Shown here piece by piece: positions 22,996-35,289 of a DNA stretch of 64,000 bases; position 1 is the stretch's first letter, and every line of letters starts with the position of its first letter. Source of the stretch: Plectrocnemia conspersa. Taxonomy: Eukaryota > Arthropoda > Insecta > Trichoptera > Polycentropodidae. The stretch spans positions 62,001-126,000 of the forward strand of contig VTFK01000294.1 of the NCBI GenBank assembly GCA_009617715.1, written 5' to 3'. The position numbers were made by a program, and so were the translations under genes. A model generated the notes under the pieces. It made no database searches and was not told the origin of the DNA. It saw only the letters and a list, made by a program, of their open reading frames with translations.

Positions 22996-23699
22996 CCCGA
23001 GTTATTCGACTAATTTGCGTAAAATGGTGGCTTAAATTTCCATATGGGGATTCATAATTAGTTTCGCCATACCTTAATGACAGTAGCATTTAGAATCAAA
23101 GTCAGCAATATCCTTTAAAATTTAAACAGAAATAATAAGGTAATATTATTATTGTAATATTTTTTGTTAGAACCACAGTATTACTCGCAGTTACTTGCTA
23201 TTTACAGAACAAGTTTATTAGTTGCGCTGGATTTATAAAACCGCCAGTGTCGATAGTATATTTTGGCGGATAAAGACTACTTTTAAATATACGTATACAA
23301 AGAAATGTAAATCTGATGCTAATACAGATAAATACTTGTCCATACAAATCCCGTCAAAGCCAGTGAAATGTACATAGCAGATACGCAGATTACTAGTCCT
23401 TAAATTATGACCATTATGCAAAGGGAATTTTGAAAAGATAAGTAACAGACAATATCATCGTCTGTTTCTGCCCTGAAGCATCTTATTGGCTAGACGGTCA
23501 AAGTAAGAGAGAGCTAGGCACCTCAGCTTACCTCATGTTTATGTACAAAAGAGTATATAAGCGCTGCCATTAGATATTTCTAACTAAAATACTTTTCTGA
23601 TATATAATTTTATCAGAACTTGGCATTATTACTACTTTACTTCCGATTTGGAAGTCAACTTAAGCTATGTTACGCTTAGTAGTGCTAAGTAACAACAGA

Positions 23700-23860
23700 A
23701 ACAACCCAAAAAGGTAATGAAAGTAGCCGCTTTCTATACGCACAAATAAATCCGAAGTCCAAGAGTTCAACACAATCTTTAGAGATGACTTGGAGACTAC
23801 GTGACGCAGACAAGTCTACAAGAACAACGCGTGTCTATAGTCATTATACAAATCATAAGT
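23700..23860 (+). repeat. SINE-like dispersed repeat, copy 1 (family 2)
   Basis: Shares an ordered set of blocks with 25035-25125 and 37940-38040: AGCCGCTT or AACCGCTT, AATCCGAAGTCCA, GAGTTCAACA, TGACTTGGAG, GACGCAGACAAG and CATTATACAAAT. The copies are short and diverged and lack coding potential, which suits a SINE or a decayed element end. Confidence 0.65.
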
Positions 23861-24049
23861 GATTTTAAGACTAATATAAAAACGTTTTTTTTTATCCTAT
23901 GAAAATAAGCAATACATAATTATTATTACTTTATTAATTAATTGAGCTAATATAGGTAATTGTTTATAGATTAAACAAATTTGATTAAAACATACACACC
24001 ATAAACGAGAATAAAAAGACAGATTAAATCTAAAAAAAGACAGATTATA

Positions 24050-24171
24050 AATACCATCATAAAACTATTACACTTATACCTATAATCTTTAATTTTTTTA
24101 ATATTACTCTTGTCTAATGTTTCAAAAGCTCTCTTGAAATCCAAGAAAACTGCTACAATGATTTTGCTCAA
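24050..24171 (-). pseudogene. LINE reverse-transcriptase fragment (A-motif)
   Basis: The minus-strand frame begins KIIVAVFLDFKRAFETLDKS and continues IKKIKDY. This matches the first catalytic block of non-LTR reverse transcriptases (consensus-like VFLDFKKAFDTVDH, with the catalytic Asp in FLDF). Downstream the frame degenerates, and no other domain is attached. Confidence 0.82.
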
Positions 24172-25034
24172 TCATTAATCACTAATTGTAATTGTCTCTG
24201 TGGAATGTTTTAAATGAAAAATAAGATCAATTGTACTTTATTTTATATCAAAGTTTTTGGAAAACATTGATGTTTAAAATAACATAGAAGTCGAAACTTT
24301 TGCGATATTGGGAAATTTAATTTATAAAGTCGTCCGGCAAAATTTGAAATCTCATCTTTTTCCTTAGGTTGTAATAATCAAAAGTTTTTTTGCTATTCAA
24401 TTTCAATACATGTATTTCGTTAGTGAATTTAAATACAAATTTATAATTAATATATGCGGTATGTATTTATAATATTATTTTAAATATATTAAATTAAAGT
24501 TTTAATATATCAAATTAAATTATTCTCGGTATAAAACAAAATGTACTTATAAGTTAGCTTTTCACAGACAGTTGCGAGTTTAAATCGTGTAACTGACACG
24601 CTGCGTTTGAAATAACGATAATTTGGCTCTCGGGTTCCGTCACAGTATATGAATTATTTCCAAGAATTTGGGAAGCCTTGGTATTAATTACCGTGTTATA
24701 TTTATTTACCGGATATTAAACTATGTAAACGAAAAATAAAAACTCAAATGTCAAATGAAATTAGAAAACATACCTTCGTTGGCATAAACAAACGCTATTG
24801 CGTATCTGAGCGATTGGATCTATTATTATTATTTAAAAGAAAATATGACATTACTTTAACAATGGCAAAGGTTGGCGACGAATGCGAAGGAATGCGCTGC
24901 GAACAGCTACCAAGCATTCCTGTATTACTAATTCTGTTGAATGATGGCGTTGTAAATTTTATTTATGTCGAACTTATCGTTACGCAGTAATACAGTATAA
25001 TACGATTTGTATTAAACAAAAATATAATACAAAA

Positions 25035-25125
25035 TACAAAAGAGTTCAACTTGATCTTTAATATGACTTGGAGGTTACGCGACGCAGCAATATGGCGAGA
25101 TTACATATTTTCATTATTGCACAAA
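25035..25125 (+). repeat. SINE-like dispersed repeat, copy 2 (family 2)
   Basis: Shares AGAGTTCAAC, TGATCTTTA, TGACTTGGAG and CGACGCAG with the copy at 23700-23860 in the same orientation. Confidence 0.65.
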
Positions 25126-25139
25126 TCTTACATGCAAAT

Positions 25140-27290
25140 AAAATAACACATAAATATTAATATACTCCTAAAAATAAGTGAAAAAGTTTTGAACTTCAAT
25201 TTAAAGTGGAAATTGTTTCAATTTGCCGACGAAATAAAACATGTAAGATTTGAGTGAATTTTTCACGAAAAATAATACACTTCTTACAAATAAAATAATA
25301 AACTTCTCCAGACATTGTTATTAAAATATAATGAGTATGTTTTCGATGCAGTGTTAATATAATACTAGCTCAAAAACCTTTTCAATATCTGCGCATAGCG
25401 TAAATTTTTTTTTATTTAAAATAATTTATTGTCAGTTTATTTCGAAGGATATCGATTTCGACTCGAATTATTGTACTACTAGCGCTCGGCGAAAATTGAA
25501 ATGATATAACGAGACGTGGGAGTGTTTTTAGGTAAAGCAATTTACTCGGTCGTTTGGGCCAAAAATCGGCCATTATCGATCACGCTCGTCGGTATCGATA
25601 TTGAAATGTAATGGATCCCAAGCGTTTAATATCACACGATTATGGGTCGTTTACAGATATTAAATTTCCAAACCCGTAAAAAAATTCCCTCTTCTATCAT
25701 ATTATCATAGGTTTTGATTGAAAGCGAGAATCCAGACTACTATTCAAACCCTGCGTAACCAAATACTTGACGTCACTATACTAAATATAGTTATATGTTT
25801 TCATATTAACGTAAGCTAAAAAAATGAGTATGTTTTTAATATTATATTTTTAATATAAAAAATATTTTTTGCAATTTTTTATAATTGACGCGGCCCGCCA
25901 GTTTGAGACCGCTGAGCAAGAATATCGATATGATATAAAAAAAAGTTTAACGACGGTCCGCTTTAGGTTTGCGTAAATTTCTCACGTATGCATAATATTT
26001 TTTATTGCAATGATATTAAAACGAAATATTCTCATTTCGTGGCGAAAACTTCGTTTTTCATTCCGGACAGGGACTTCGCATACAAATGAGTGACGCCATT
26101 TGGATTCTTTTGAATTTGGACCAAACGACAGACGTGTGTGAGAGGTAGGGGTAAGTGGGAGAAAAAGTGGGGGTGCGGACCATTATTTTATATTCATTTC
26201 TTAACTAAGAGTTGGTTCATTATTGCTTACAACGTAAAGGCAAGGGAGATTTAATTTACACCAAATATTTTATGCCTCACGTTCGTAATTTTATGAAGCC
26301 CGTTCACTATTTTTGTTATTATTATTAAATGTTGAGCCGATTTATTTGGCCACAAGTCAAGCAACAACACTGATTTGGCGGCGGATAGAGTAACACCATT
26401 ATTCGGTTGACTACGACATTCAATCACTATTACCTATAAACTTTATTAAATACTACGGCAGCGAAAGATCCGTTAATTTCATAAATTTCATAAAATACTC
26501 ATGAAACAAAACGTCGACTAAACAAAGAAATATAATTAATATATTTAAAAATAAAGTATGTCGACGGCAAAGGATATCGTACAAAATCCAGAACTGCGTG
26601 TTGCGTTAGCGATTGAAGTAAAAGCATTCAAATAACAAAGCCACAATAAAAATGCATTGAAACATTAATTCAATTTATACCAAAAAAAAATGCAACTTAG
26701 CAAAACTGACCCTAAATAAAACGATTGTAAATTCCGAGTAGTAAAATAAATACACAATACTTTTTATGCATTTTATAGCTAATAAAAATAGTTAAAAAAA
26801 CAGGAGAGTAAAGTTAAAAGATAACGTCATATTCGGCAATAAAATGTCGAGACTACCTCTTGAACGAGCGAATAAATAAGTAAAAATAACAATGGAATGA
26901 TTATGCAGCTGCACAACGTAGATAAATTATTCGTTTTAGGACTGAAGTAAAATAATTTTCTGTCGATCTTTATTATAGCAAATTTGTTGAAAATCATTTT
27001 CACATTTTAAGTAATTGTTATCTTCTATAAAATGTATATATTAATAACATAAAGATACAAAAAAGCCTTTGACTGAAGGAATTTTTATTTATCTCAGCGA
27101 TGATATCATTACATTGCCCAGGTGACACAGACAGTTTATAATAATAATCTATTAACACATTGAAAGAAAGAAGGGCTCGTTCTTATTACTATAATATATA
27201 AACTAACAGGGTAAAGGGCTTTAAAACGCTTTCTTTTAAAAATGGCCTATGAAAGTAGAAGAAAAGGAAAAACAATTTTTCAAACGTCCC
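25140..27290. other. Gene-poor stretch with a possible regulatory patch
   Basis: AT-rich with no recognised gene. The patches 25430-25680 and 26020-26180 have more CpG and fewer homopolymers than the flanks and could be regulatory. 26095-26170 is unusually G-rich (AGGTAGGGGTAAGTGGG). Confidence 0.4.
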
Positions 27291-27590
27291 GACGGACCAA
27301 ATTGCAAAAACGTAGTGTCACAGCGTTTTCAGACGCCCCCCTATTCTTCAGGTGATTAATTACTTGCGTAGGGTTTCGGGATTTGCCCTGTGCGTGCGCG
27401 GAAACGTTGACAGGCTTTTATCGACAATGGTAATTTTCCCAATACTCGGGTGGGTGAAGATAAAATTGCGGGCGTTTGACGAATTACAATGTGGATTGAA
27501 ATTACACTACCATATTATCGAGTGCTGTACGCAAATTTTAACGCCTTGTTGATCAATAAACATCATTTACAATTCTGGGTTTTACGAGCG
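27290..27590. promoter_or_regulatory. Candidate regulatory island
   Basis: GC-elevated block containing TGATTAATTAC (homeodomain-type core) and GACAATGG (Sox-type core). The 66-codon frame at 27352-27552 has no family match. Regulatory function is inferred from composition only. Confidence 0.3.
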
Positions 27591-28280
27591 AGTTAGTGTA
27601 ACTTTGTCAGCCAGTGAGACATTTGTGGATCTGTCTGTTGAATATTTTGATCGTAAAATACTGGTGTAACAGTTTTAAACAACTGATGTTTCAACGAATA
27701 AGTATGTGTAAAATATAATTTTTACAAATCGGCTTTGACGAACGGTGAGCGGGGTTATTCTAGGCAATTAGGCAATTTTGTCACACCTTTATCTTTTGTC
27801 GCCCTCGCATTCACTTTGATTTCTACAAATAAGTCTATTATCTTGTAGCACAATAGTCTACTTAGCTTTTGAGTATATATCTATAAATCCACTTTTCAAA
27901 GGTCTCTACTTTTTAAATTAATGACACTGAAATAGTAGCTTATCTTAAAACATTTAAGTATGATCCGTAAATCTAAGGTTCCTCAGATCGCTTTCAGCTA
28001 GAGGTTCTTAAAATATTGATTCAAAGTACACGATAAAAAGCAAAGGTAATAAGATGCATATTTGTTTTTAACTTTGCCATCGGCTGGTTAGTTTCAGTAT
28101 AGGTTTTTTTTAACATGTATGTCATTATCAATGTTTTTTTAAATTTTTTATTGAAGTTTTGAATATTGGACTTTGGAAAAAGTGTATTTTGTGTATTTTA
28201 CCTTGCATATTCCTACTAAAAACAATGCCACAATTACAAAGTTGTTATTATTATTTAATTTTTAATATGCACAATTTCAG

Positions 28281-29638
28281 CATAAGTGTGTATTTTTATT
28301 TTAATATATGTACATCATCTGGCTCAACTGATTCTTCTTTTGTGATAACTGGTTCTTTATTGCTCTCTTCATTATCATTTTCCAAAAATAACATACCTAA
28401 ATAAAAATATAGGGTTCTATTTTCTTATGTAACACATATATAGTTCTTAAAGATTCGCTATCATCTGTTTAATACATTATTCTTACAACCTAGTAGACCT
28501 AATATAAATTTTATTATGTTTGATTTTACCATTTAATTTTAAAATTAATATATAATATAACATAACATTACTGATCGAAACATATTAAAGAATAATAATG
28601 TACCACGATAGCCTATTTATTATATAATAATATTTTTTATATTGCAAATATATTTTCGAAAATAAAATTAATCTAGAAAAGAAACCTTATAAATCAACAT
28701 TTAGATTAAACAAATACATTAACGTCAGATTTGGTTGCCTTAACAAGTCTACGATAGTTATGAAAGGTCATATTTCCAACGATCCATCATGCTTTTCTTC
28801 TAACTATTCATATGCATATGAAAGATATAAATTTGGTATAATATTTAATTTAAATATAATATCAAATTTATAATAGTAAATAAGTGTATAAAGGGAATAC
28901 GGTTTATTAATCGAGAATAAGAGGAGATAGTTTCAGAGAAATTGCTTTTTTTTTCTTGTTTATCAATTATTTTTCTTATAAATATACATCATTATTCAAA
29001 AATCGTTTTTTTATTATCAAATAAATTAAACTGTCGTTGTGTGCTTTTTCTTTTTTCATTCTGCATTTCAGTTATTTTTTTCTTGAATTCTTTCCCAGGT
29101 AGAAAATTGCATCGAAGTCTTCCATTTCATTAATTCTATTTAGTTTTTACTCCAGAGTGTTTTAATTGTTCATTATCGTGTCTTTTTTAATATGCTACTT
29201 TTTCTTGAATGATAGATATATTTTGTTTGAATTTAACTTTTATCAAGTAATGGTCTCAATCAGAATTTGCTCCTCTATGTTTTGACAACGTGTATCTACT
29301 CGATTGCATAGTGTGCTACCTAATATTTTTCACGTATCTTTATGAATGTTCTTATGTGGGAAGCATGTGTATTAATTACTAGATTACTGGCTGCCACAAA
29401 GTAGTATAGTCATTCATCATTTTCATTTATATTTTTGTGTAAACTTTATCGTCCTACAACATTTCTAAATATCTATTTCTTGCCTACTTTGGCATTGAAT
29501 TACTAATGCGTCATGTTTAGGGACTTTTCCACACTGCTTTTGAAGTTCCCCATAAAATCTATCGTTATTTCCTTCTTCTGTCTCTTTTGTCAGAGGATTG
29601 ACGAAATTTATATTGAATAGGGCCCCTTTCAGTCTTAA
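28281..29638 (-). mobile_element. Decayed LINE: endonuclease domain plus linker
   Basis: Reading leftward from 29638, the frame gives LRLKGALFNINFVNPLTKET then EEGNNDRFYGELQK and VPKHDALVI. This aligns with the apurinic-endonuclease domain of CR1/RTE-type LINEs (pattern LRLKGKFFNITIINVHAPTE..DRFYEEL). Further on, TRP-free decayed sequence leads to RGANSD, a stop, then DHYLIKVKFKQN at about 29275-29219. That is the RGAxxDSDHYLV block carrying the catalytic SDH, here broken by TGA at the Ser. A Lys-rich linker-like stretch follows to about 28940. A further open piece at 28281-28400 (KEPVITKEESVEPDD) may be the start of the reverse-transcriptase region. The copy is dead. Its limits, especially beyond 29215, are approximate. 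Confidence 0.78.
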
Positions 29639-29819
29639 TTGTTTTTTTTAACATGGTGACGCATTAAGGTAACCTGTTAGGTCACGATGGTCTTAATTTA
29701 ATTTAAGTCTATTGGACTTATTGCCAAGTAATTTTCCCCACTTAAAGGAACATCAAGGGTTTTATTGTAATCTTACCTATTCATTAAGTTATGTGTAGTT
29801 AATATTATATATCAGTATA

Positions 29820-30160
29820 TGGCAAGAGTATAAATTAGATTATTAGTTGAGGCAGTAATGAAACAACATAATCCAAAATAGATTACCGTCTCGTTAACAC
29901 TAACGTTTGATACGACCGGCAAAGTGCGTTGAAAAAATACTAGTGTGAAAAAAGGGGCACAGAAAGAAGACCAGGGCTGTTTATGTGTTATCAGCCGGGG
30001 CAACATGGCCGCAATAAACATAAATCAGGAATTAAACGCAAAGTATCGTACATGTGCGGCGTCATTTACCGCCATTAACTAACAGGGTAATATCTTTTCA
30101 TGGGCCAATAAAGCGAACTTATTATTTATAATGATTCGGCGGCAAACTACTATAGAATGT
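29820..30160. promoter_or_regulatory. Candidate regulatory island
   Basis: Dense non-repetitive block containing GTTATCAGCC, GGCCGCAATAAACATAAA and GGGCCAATAAAGCG, motifs that resemble Caudal/Hox and Fox cores. No coding frame is recognisable. Its contrast with the AT-rich flank at 30160-30800 is strong. Confidence 0.33.
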
Positions 30161-30829
30161 GTGATGAAAAAGCTCGAAGACTTATTATTATTTTACTATA
30201 AGCTATAAAAAATCATATATAAAAAATCAATAATTTAAATATGATATAAAATATGCTAAAATAGGTATTTTATGTTTAAACTAAGATTAAAGCTAGTTTT
30301 ATCATAGTTCCCGATTTTAATGATCAGTGAGTTAATATGGTATATAATATTTTAATAGTATTTTTTTGTTATGTTTATAGCAATGTTCTTTGTTTGCTAG
30401 TATTAGTAATACACTATGATTTTTTAAAGCTAAGTATAAAAATGTTTAATATATATAATATTTTTTGCTTTATTTTGATTGGCTTGGAGTTTACATTTTT
30501 TTTACAGATGTTACTCCACACTTAGCAAAATCTACTATTATTTATTTATTATTAATTTTAACGATTAATTTTGTTATTTTTCATAAGATTCTGTTTTTAA
30601 AGTTTACGTGTATTGTTTTTAATTTTATTGGCAAAGTGACATCAGTCAAATATAGGATACGTGTAATGAATAGTGACTTTGGATAGACAATTTTAAAGAT
30701 TTTGGATGAGATTACGTGAAAAAATATCAATTGTCTTGAGTTATACGTAGCACCCTCATTTTTACATTATCATTTTTATTTAATTAAATATGGTATACTT
30801 TAAATGGGTTTCGGCTTTAGCTACATTTG

Positions 30830-31190
30830 GATGTCGTGGTCAAAAAATCATAGACCTTAAACACAATCCTTGAACTTTTGTGTCGTACCTCGTGTTACCA
30901 CAGAAAGGGCCGATCTTTAAACCTTGGGTTTAACGCGGCCGATTCCTTATCGCACCGGACGCAGGACTCTAAAATTGATTATGCCATTTTGTACAAATGT
31001 TATTATGGACACCGTGGCAAACAAGTATTCCTGGAACTGGTTTTGAGAAACTTCCTGAAAGGATGTAACGACAATGTGGATGGACAATAAACGGCGATGG
31101 ATTCGTGATTCAACCGAGCGGCGGACGACTACTTTGGAACGAGATAAGAAAGTTAGGGTAACCGTGCTTTACCGCCTGTTTAATATGGCT
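30830..31190. promoter_or_regulatory. Candidate regulatory island
   Basis: GC-elevated block with many CpG and few homopolymers. A 70-codon frame at 30878-31090 (contains YYGHRGKQVFLEL) is open but starts without context and matches no family I know. I list it as probable non-coding regulatory DNA; an unrecognised exon is the alternative. Confidence 0.3.
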
Positions 31191-31199
31191 CAATTACAA

Positions 31200-33480
31200 A
31201 AATTTTCGCTTTACTACAGGGCCAGAGTTGGTTTATTTTAATAAATTATTTTTGTATATTCTTCCTTGTCCTTGAATTCATCACATGTTTATTTAATAAA
31301 AATCGGCATTTTTTTGAATATTTGTACGCATTTGTTAGTTTGAATGTATTATTTTTATTTATATTGTGATTTTTCCCTCTTTATTTAGAAAGTTATTTTT
31401 TTATAATCGAGTATCTTTAAAAAATTTTTTCGCTGAACGGCCAAATTAATACAGAGCAGAATTTATAAGAATTCAGTCGCAAATAAATAACAAAAATCTT
31501 AAATTAATTTTTTGAGAGGTGAAAAATTAAAACTAACTGAATTAAAAAAATAGAAATTATCTTAACAAAACTTAGACAAACTCTAAATTATTCTTAATGA
31601 AGAATGCAGTATCGTAAAATGGAAAATAAGTGTTGAATAACTGGGCTTACACACTGATTCAAAGTTCAAATTTAATAAACATATGGACTTTGCTCTAAAG
31701 AGCTTGTTGCCATTGCGGCCCATAGACCAATATTTTATTTTGTATTTAAAAAAAAAATATGAAAAATATCATATTTTCAATATTTTAATTAAGCTTCAAA
31801 TTCTTAGCTTAAATGAAAAATGCTTTTTATTTAATTTAATTGTTATAAGCACTATTTATAAATTAATATGCACTGTAAATCATTTACGTGACAGTAAAAT
31901 TTTATTCGTGTCACATATAGCACGTGTGTTATGTTTAGTGAATTTAATTTGTGCCATAAAGAGTCGCGATTGCGCCCCTTTTCTTTGACGTCGCGGCCAG
32001 GAAGTCAGCGCTTGGGAACAGCGCTATTGCAAGAGCCATCTAGTTTATAAATGAGCTTGCTATACACAGGGATGTTTTCGGTATTTTTTTATTTTATTTT
32101 TCAATATTAAATGCTATAATTATTGTATGTACGATAGGCAATATGACGCTTTGGAAAAACTTCTAAAGTCATGCTTGTAAGATTTGTAATATTGATAAAT
32201 ACATAAATATTTTTTTTTATTAAATATAATATCAGTTGCATTAAACATATTTTAAAAAAAAATATAGGAAAGTTTAAAAAATCACCTGATTTTTTTTAGT
32301 ATATTTTGTACATTTATAAAAATATGTTCACTGTTGCCGTCTGAGGAATGCGCACTTGTTAAGCCGGGTGGATTATTTGTAAGTGAAGTCTGTTGGAATG
32401 ATACGCGTCGTAGATCAGCGGATGATTTTTTTCACCTATTGTAACATCATCCTTTTTAAAGTCGTCACAAATTTGGGTAAAAATCTCATCTATATATAAT
32501 ATTTATATTTTAGAGTGAGTTTCTAAAGACTTTTGTAAATGTAAGAAAAATTTTTGTCATGTTTTTTGTTGATATATATTTGGATGTCACTAAAAAATGA
32601 CATATTTCGCCATTTTTCTCTAATCCTTAAATTTTCGTGTAAATAAAGAACGGAAATGATGCTTAAAACTTAGATCTTTTTTAAAGGTTGACTGGTCTAA
32701 AAATCTTTGTGGGGGCTTTTAACGTAAAACACCAGGTGCTAATTACTCGAGAGCCACTAGCCACGTAGAGACTCACGACATGGTGCCATCGACCACATGC
32801 TCCATTCTGGAGTCACGTAATGGAAACGTGCTCTCGCTGAGGATACTCAAAATTAGTGATGCTTTGAAAATATCACATAATGCAGCGTTAGCCGCACATG
32901 AGTTATCACGACCGGCTGTTGAAATTAACGAGCATAATTCCAGCTGCACTACATAGAAACTTTTTTCAAAATAATAGCAACTGAATTTTGATATGAGTTT
33001 ATTTTATTTACATTAAATATAATGAAACAAAGCAAAATAACTCTAAAATTATCAACCTGTTGAGAACCTCTGCACTAGAGTTTATATCTTGAGCTTGCAT
33101 CACTGAAGCTCTCATGAAATTAATATAGACGAAATGCAAGAAAGAAACCATTTCCATTTCAGTCGTAAGATTTGGTCTAGCCAGGTTGAAATCTTCAGTC
33201 GTAAAGAGCTAGCTCGAGCTTCAAGAGGAATTTAAAAAGTAGATTTACAAAACAGTAACAAAAATAATAATTTAACAATTTATTGCTTGCTTAGTGTTTA
33301 GGTTTTAATTTTCACAAATAAGCCCAGCTTTAATAATGCATAGTATGCAATGTGTTGAAAGAATATATAATAACGTAAGACGTAAAAAACAATGCTACAG
33401 TACTCAAACTAATGAATACCTGTCAACAAAGAGGGTCATAGTATATTTTTAAATTCCTTTCATATCAGTGTTACGTTATC
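31200..33480. other. Gene-poor stretch, no gene found
   Basis: AT-rich with higher-complexity patches at 31880-32045 (CATTTACGTGACAG, GCCATAAAGAGTCGCG) and 32690-32960 (GTGCTAATTACTCGAG). Near 33057-33078, GTTGAGAACCTCTG is the complement of a hAT-like terminus, CAGAGGTTCTCAAC. At 33162-33230 the phrase TTCAGTCGTAA occurs twice. No exon was recognised. Confidence 0.45.
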
Positions 33481-33507
33481 TGATATATTTTAAGAACAAA
33501 GAGCACA

Positions 33508-33846
33508 TATAATGAGGACGGCAACGTCACAAATGAGCGCGGACAAATAAGCGCTGTAACAAAATAGCGAACGTCAAATGCGCAGACGGCCATAAGAGCG
33601 CAAAAGTACTTGGAGAAAATCAAATAATGAATATTTTAGGAATTAGGTATAAAAAAATATTATATAAGTAAATTGTGAATGTTTTTACGCTCTTATGACG
33701 TGCTCTCTTTTTTCAAGCACTCATATGACTGTCTGCGCATTTGACGTACGCTATTTTGTTACAGCGCTACTTTGGTAAACGTATAATGCAGCGCTCATAT
33801 GACGGCGCTCATTTGACGCACGTTCTTTTGACCGGCCGCCATTAAC
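33508..33846. mobile_element. Palindromic MITE with nine GCGCTCATWTGAC-like motifs
   Basis: Long imperfect inverted arms. The core 33551-33600 (GCGCTGTAACAAAATAGCG and onward) pairs with 33716-33766. The outer ends read AATGAGGACGGCAACG and, complemented, AATGGCGGCCGGTC. Each arm carries several copies of a motif close to GCGCTCATWTGAC: complemented at 33526, 33542, 33572 and 33585, direct at 33689, 33717, 33735, 33791 and 33805. The right arm has an extra segment (about 33768-33790). There is no coding content. It abuts a hAT transposase relic. Superfamily unknown. Confidence 0.8.
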
Positions 33847-33849
33847 GGA

Positions 33850-34090
33850 AGTATTTAATTTAATAAAATTAATTTTTACCATACCGGCGACAAGTGCTTC
33901 TGTAGAAAGATCATTTTCGACAATAAAAATAATTAAAACATTTAATAGAAATAGTTAAAGTAAGAATAGATTGTCAGCTCTTGCATTAATATCAATCGAA
34001 AAAAAAACTTTTCGACAAATTAAAGAAAGACAATATATTATATGATGCAGTTATTGTTGACTTTTGTAAGAAGGAGCGTCGATTAAATTA
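33850..34090 (+). pseudogene. hAT transposase C-terminal remnant
   Basis: The frame reads VFNLIKLIFTIPATSASVER, then SFSTIKIIKTFNRNS, a stop, and after a short gap NRLSALALISIEKK. This is the conserved C-terminal dimerisation block of hAT transposases (consensus-like PATSASxERSFSxLKxIKTxLR..RLxxLALLSIE). It then continues FRQIKERQYI, YDAVIVDFCKKERR, as at the end of such proteins. Stops show it is dead. The upstream part of the protein is not visible past the palindromic element at 33508-33846. Confidence 0.87.
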
Positions 34091-34174
34091 AATTTATATA
34101 TAAATTAATATCTTAAAAAATAATATTTTCATATAAATAAACTTGAAATCATCGACATTATACTTTTAGAAGAT

Positions 34175-34196
34175 CAACAACAACAACAACAGCAAA
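34175..34196 (+). repeat. (CAA)n microsatellite
   Basis: Six CAA/CAG units in a row. Non-coding by context. Confidence 0.9.
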
Positions 34197-34559
34197 GGTG
34201 ACCTTCGTGTCACTCTCGCATTAAAATTAATCAAATGATAAATAGATATTTAAAAAATAAACAAAAAACTTGCATTAAAATAATTCGAATTAGAGATAAA
34301 TCTTTTAAAACTAGCCAAATTGTCAACCTTTGATAAAAAATATTTTTTTTTTTGTAATCTGAGATGCACGACATTTTAATCGTTATGGTTTAAACTACAC
34401 ATTTATAAGCTGTCCGACAGCGCCGATTTGATCGACATTAACTTTCAATCCTCACATACTAAGGATATATTACACGTTCATGTTTAAAACATAACTGGTT
34501 AATTTAAAATTCTTAAAATCTAACGTATATGTTTATTACATCGGAAAGCAATGATAATG

Positions 34560-34910
34560 TAATATAAAAGAAAAACTCACTTTCCGGCCTCGGAGCCCGG
34601 CGACGGGATTTCAAAATTTGAAGATTTCATTACAAAGATTGTTTTATGATCGTTTATCTAATTTAATCAATGTATTCTTCTTATCCTAAACACATTATGT
34701 ATATATTTAATTCTCATAGTTATAACACACCTAGTTAATTTGCAATCCGATTATTTATAAAAGCAAAAACTCACTTTTAGGCCTCGGAGCCCGTCGCCGG
34801 GAATTCAAAATTTGAAAATTTCATTACGAAGATTATTTTATGATTGTTTATCTAGTTTAATCAATGTATTCTTCTAATCCTCAACACATTATGTATATAT
34901 TTCATTTTTA
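34560..34910 (+). repeat. Tandem duplication, 194-bp unit
   Basis: Two units in direct order share AAAACTCACTTT, GGCCTCGGAGCCCG, CGGGA.TTCAAAATTTGAA, TTATCTA.TTTAATCAATG and AACACATTATGTATATATTT. The GGCCTCGGAGCCC landmark is at 34586 and 34780. The GC-rich core stands out against AT-rich flanks. The units are diverged by a few percent. Confidence 0.92.
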
Positions 34911-35001
34911 TTCAGTCAAATGACGAATTAATGAAAATTATTGTCGCGTAACAAAATTTTATTATTAAATAATAATTATTTAAAAGTGTTGTCACGGTAC
35001 T

Positions 35002-35080
35002 GTCTATTTGAATTTGAATGCTTATTTTTCATTGGTCGACGCTATTTGAATATTTGAATGCTTATTTTTGATTGGTCGAA
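35002..35080 (+). repeat. Tandem 40-bp repeat carrying ATTGG boxes
   Basis: Two nearly identical 40-bp units, each with TTTGAATGCTTATTTTT, then an ATTGGTCGA. ATTGG is the complement of CCAAT. They lie about 220-300 bp upstream of a TATA-like box, so they could be promoter elements. Confidence 0.85.
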
Positions 35081-35289
35081 ACAACAGAACGCATTACCGG
35101 CGGCTCGAAAATCAATCAGAACAAATTCAATTTTAATTTTTATTATTATTTATTATTATAATTAAATATATTTCCTTTGTTTACGTGTATTGTTACACAC
35201 TGTTAATACAAAGCGATACGATTTACAGAGTATAGAATTGAACGGAGAATGTTTCATTGAAAGTTATGCGCGTCCGGAAGCGACGACGG

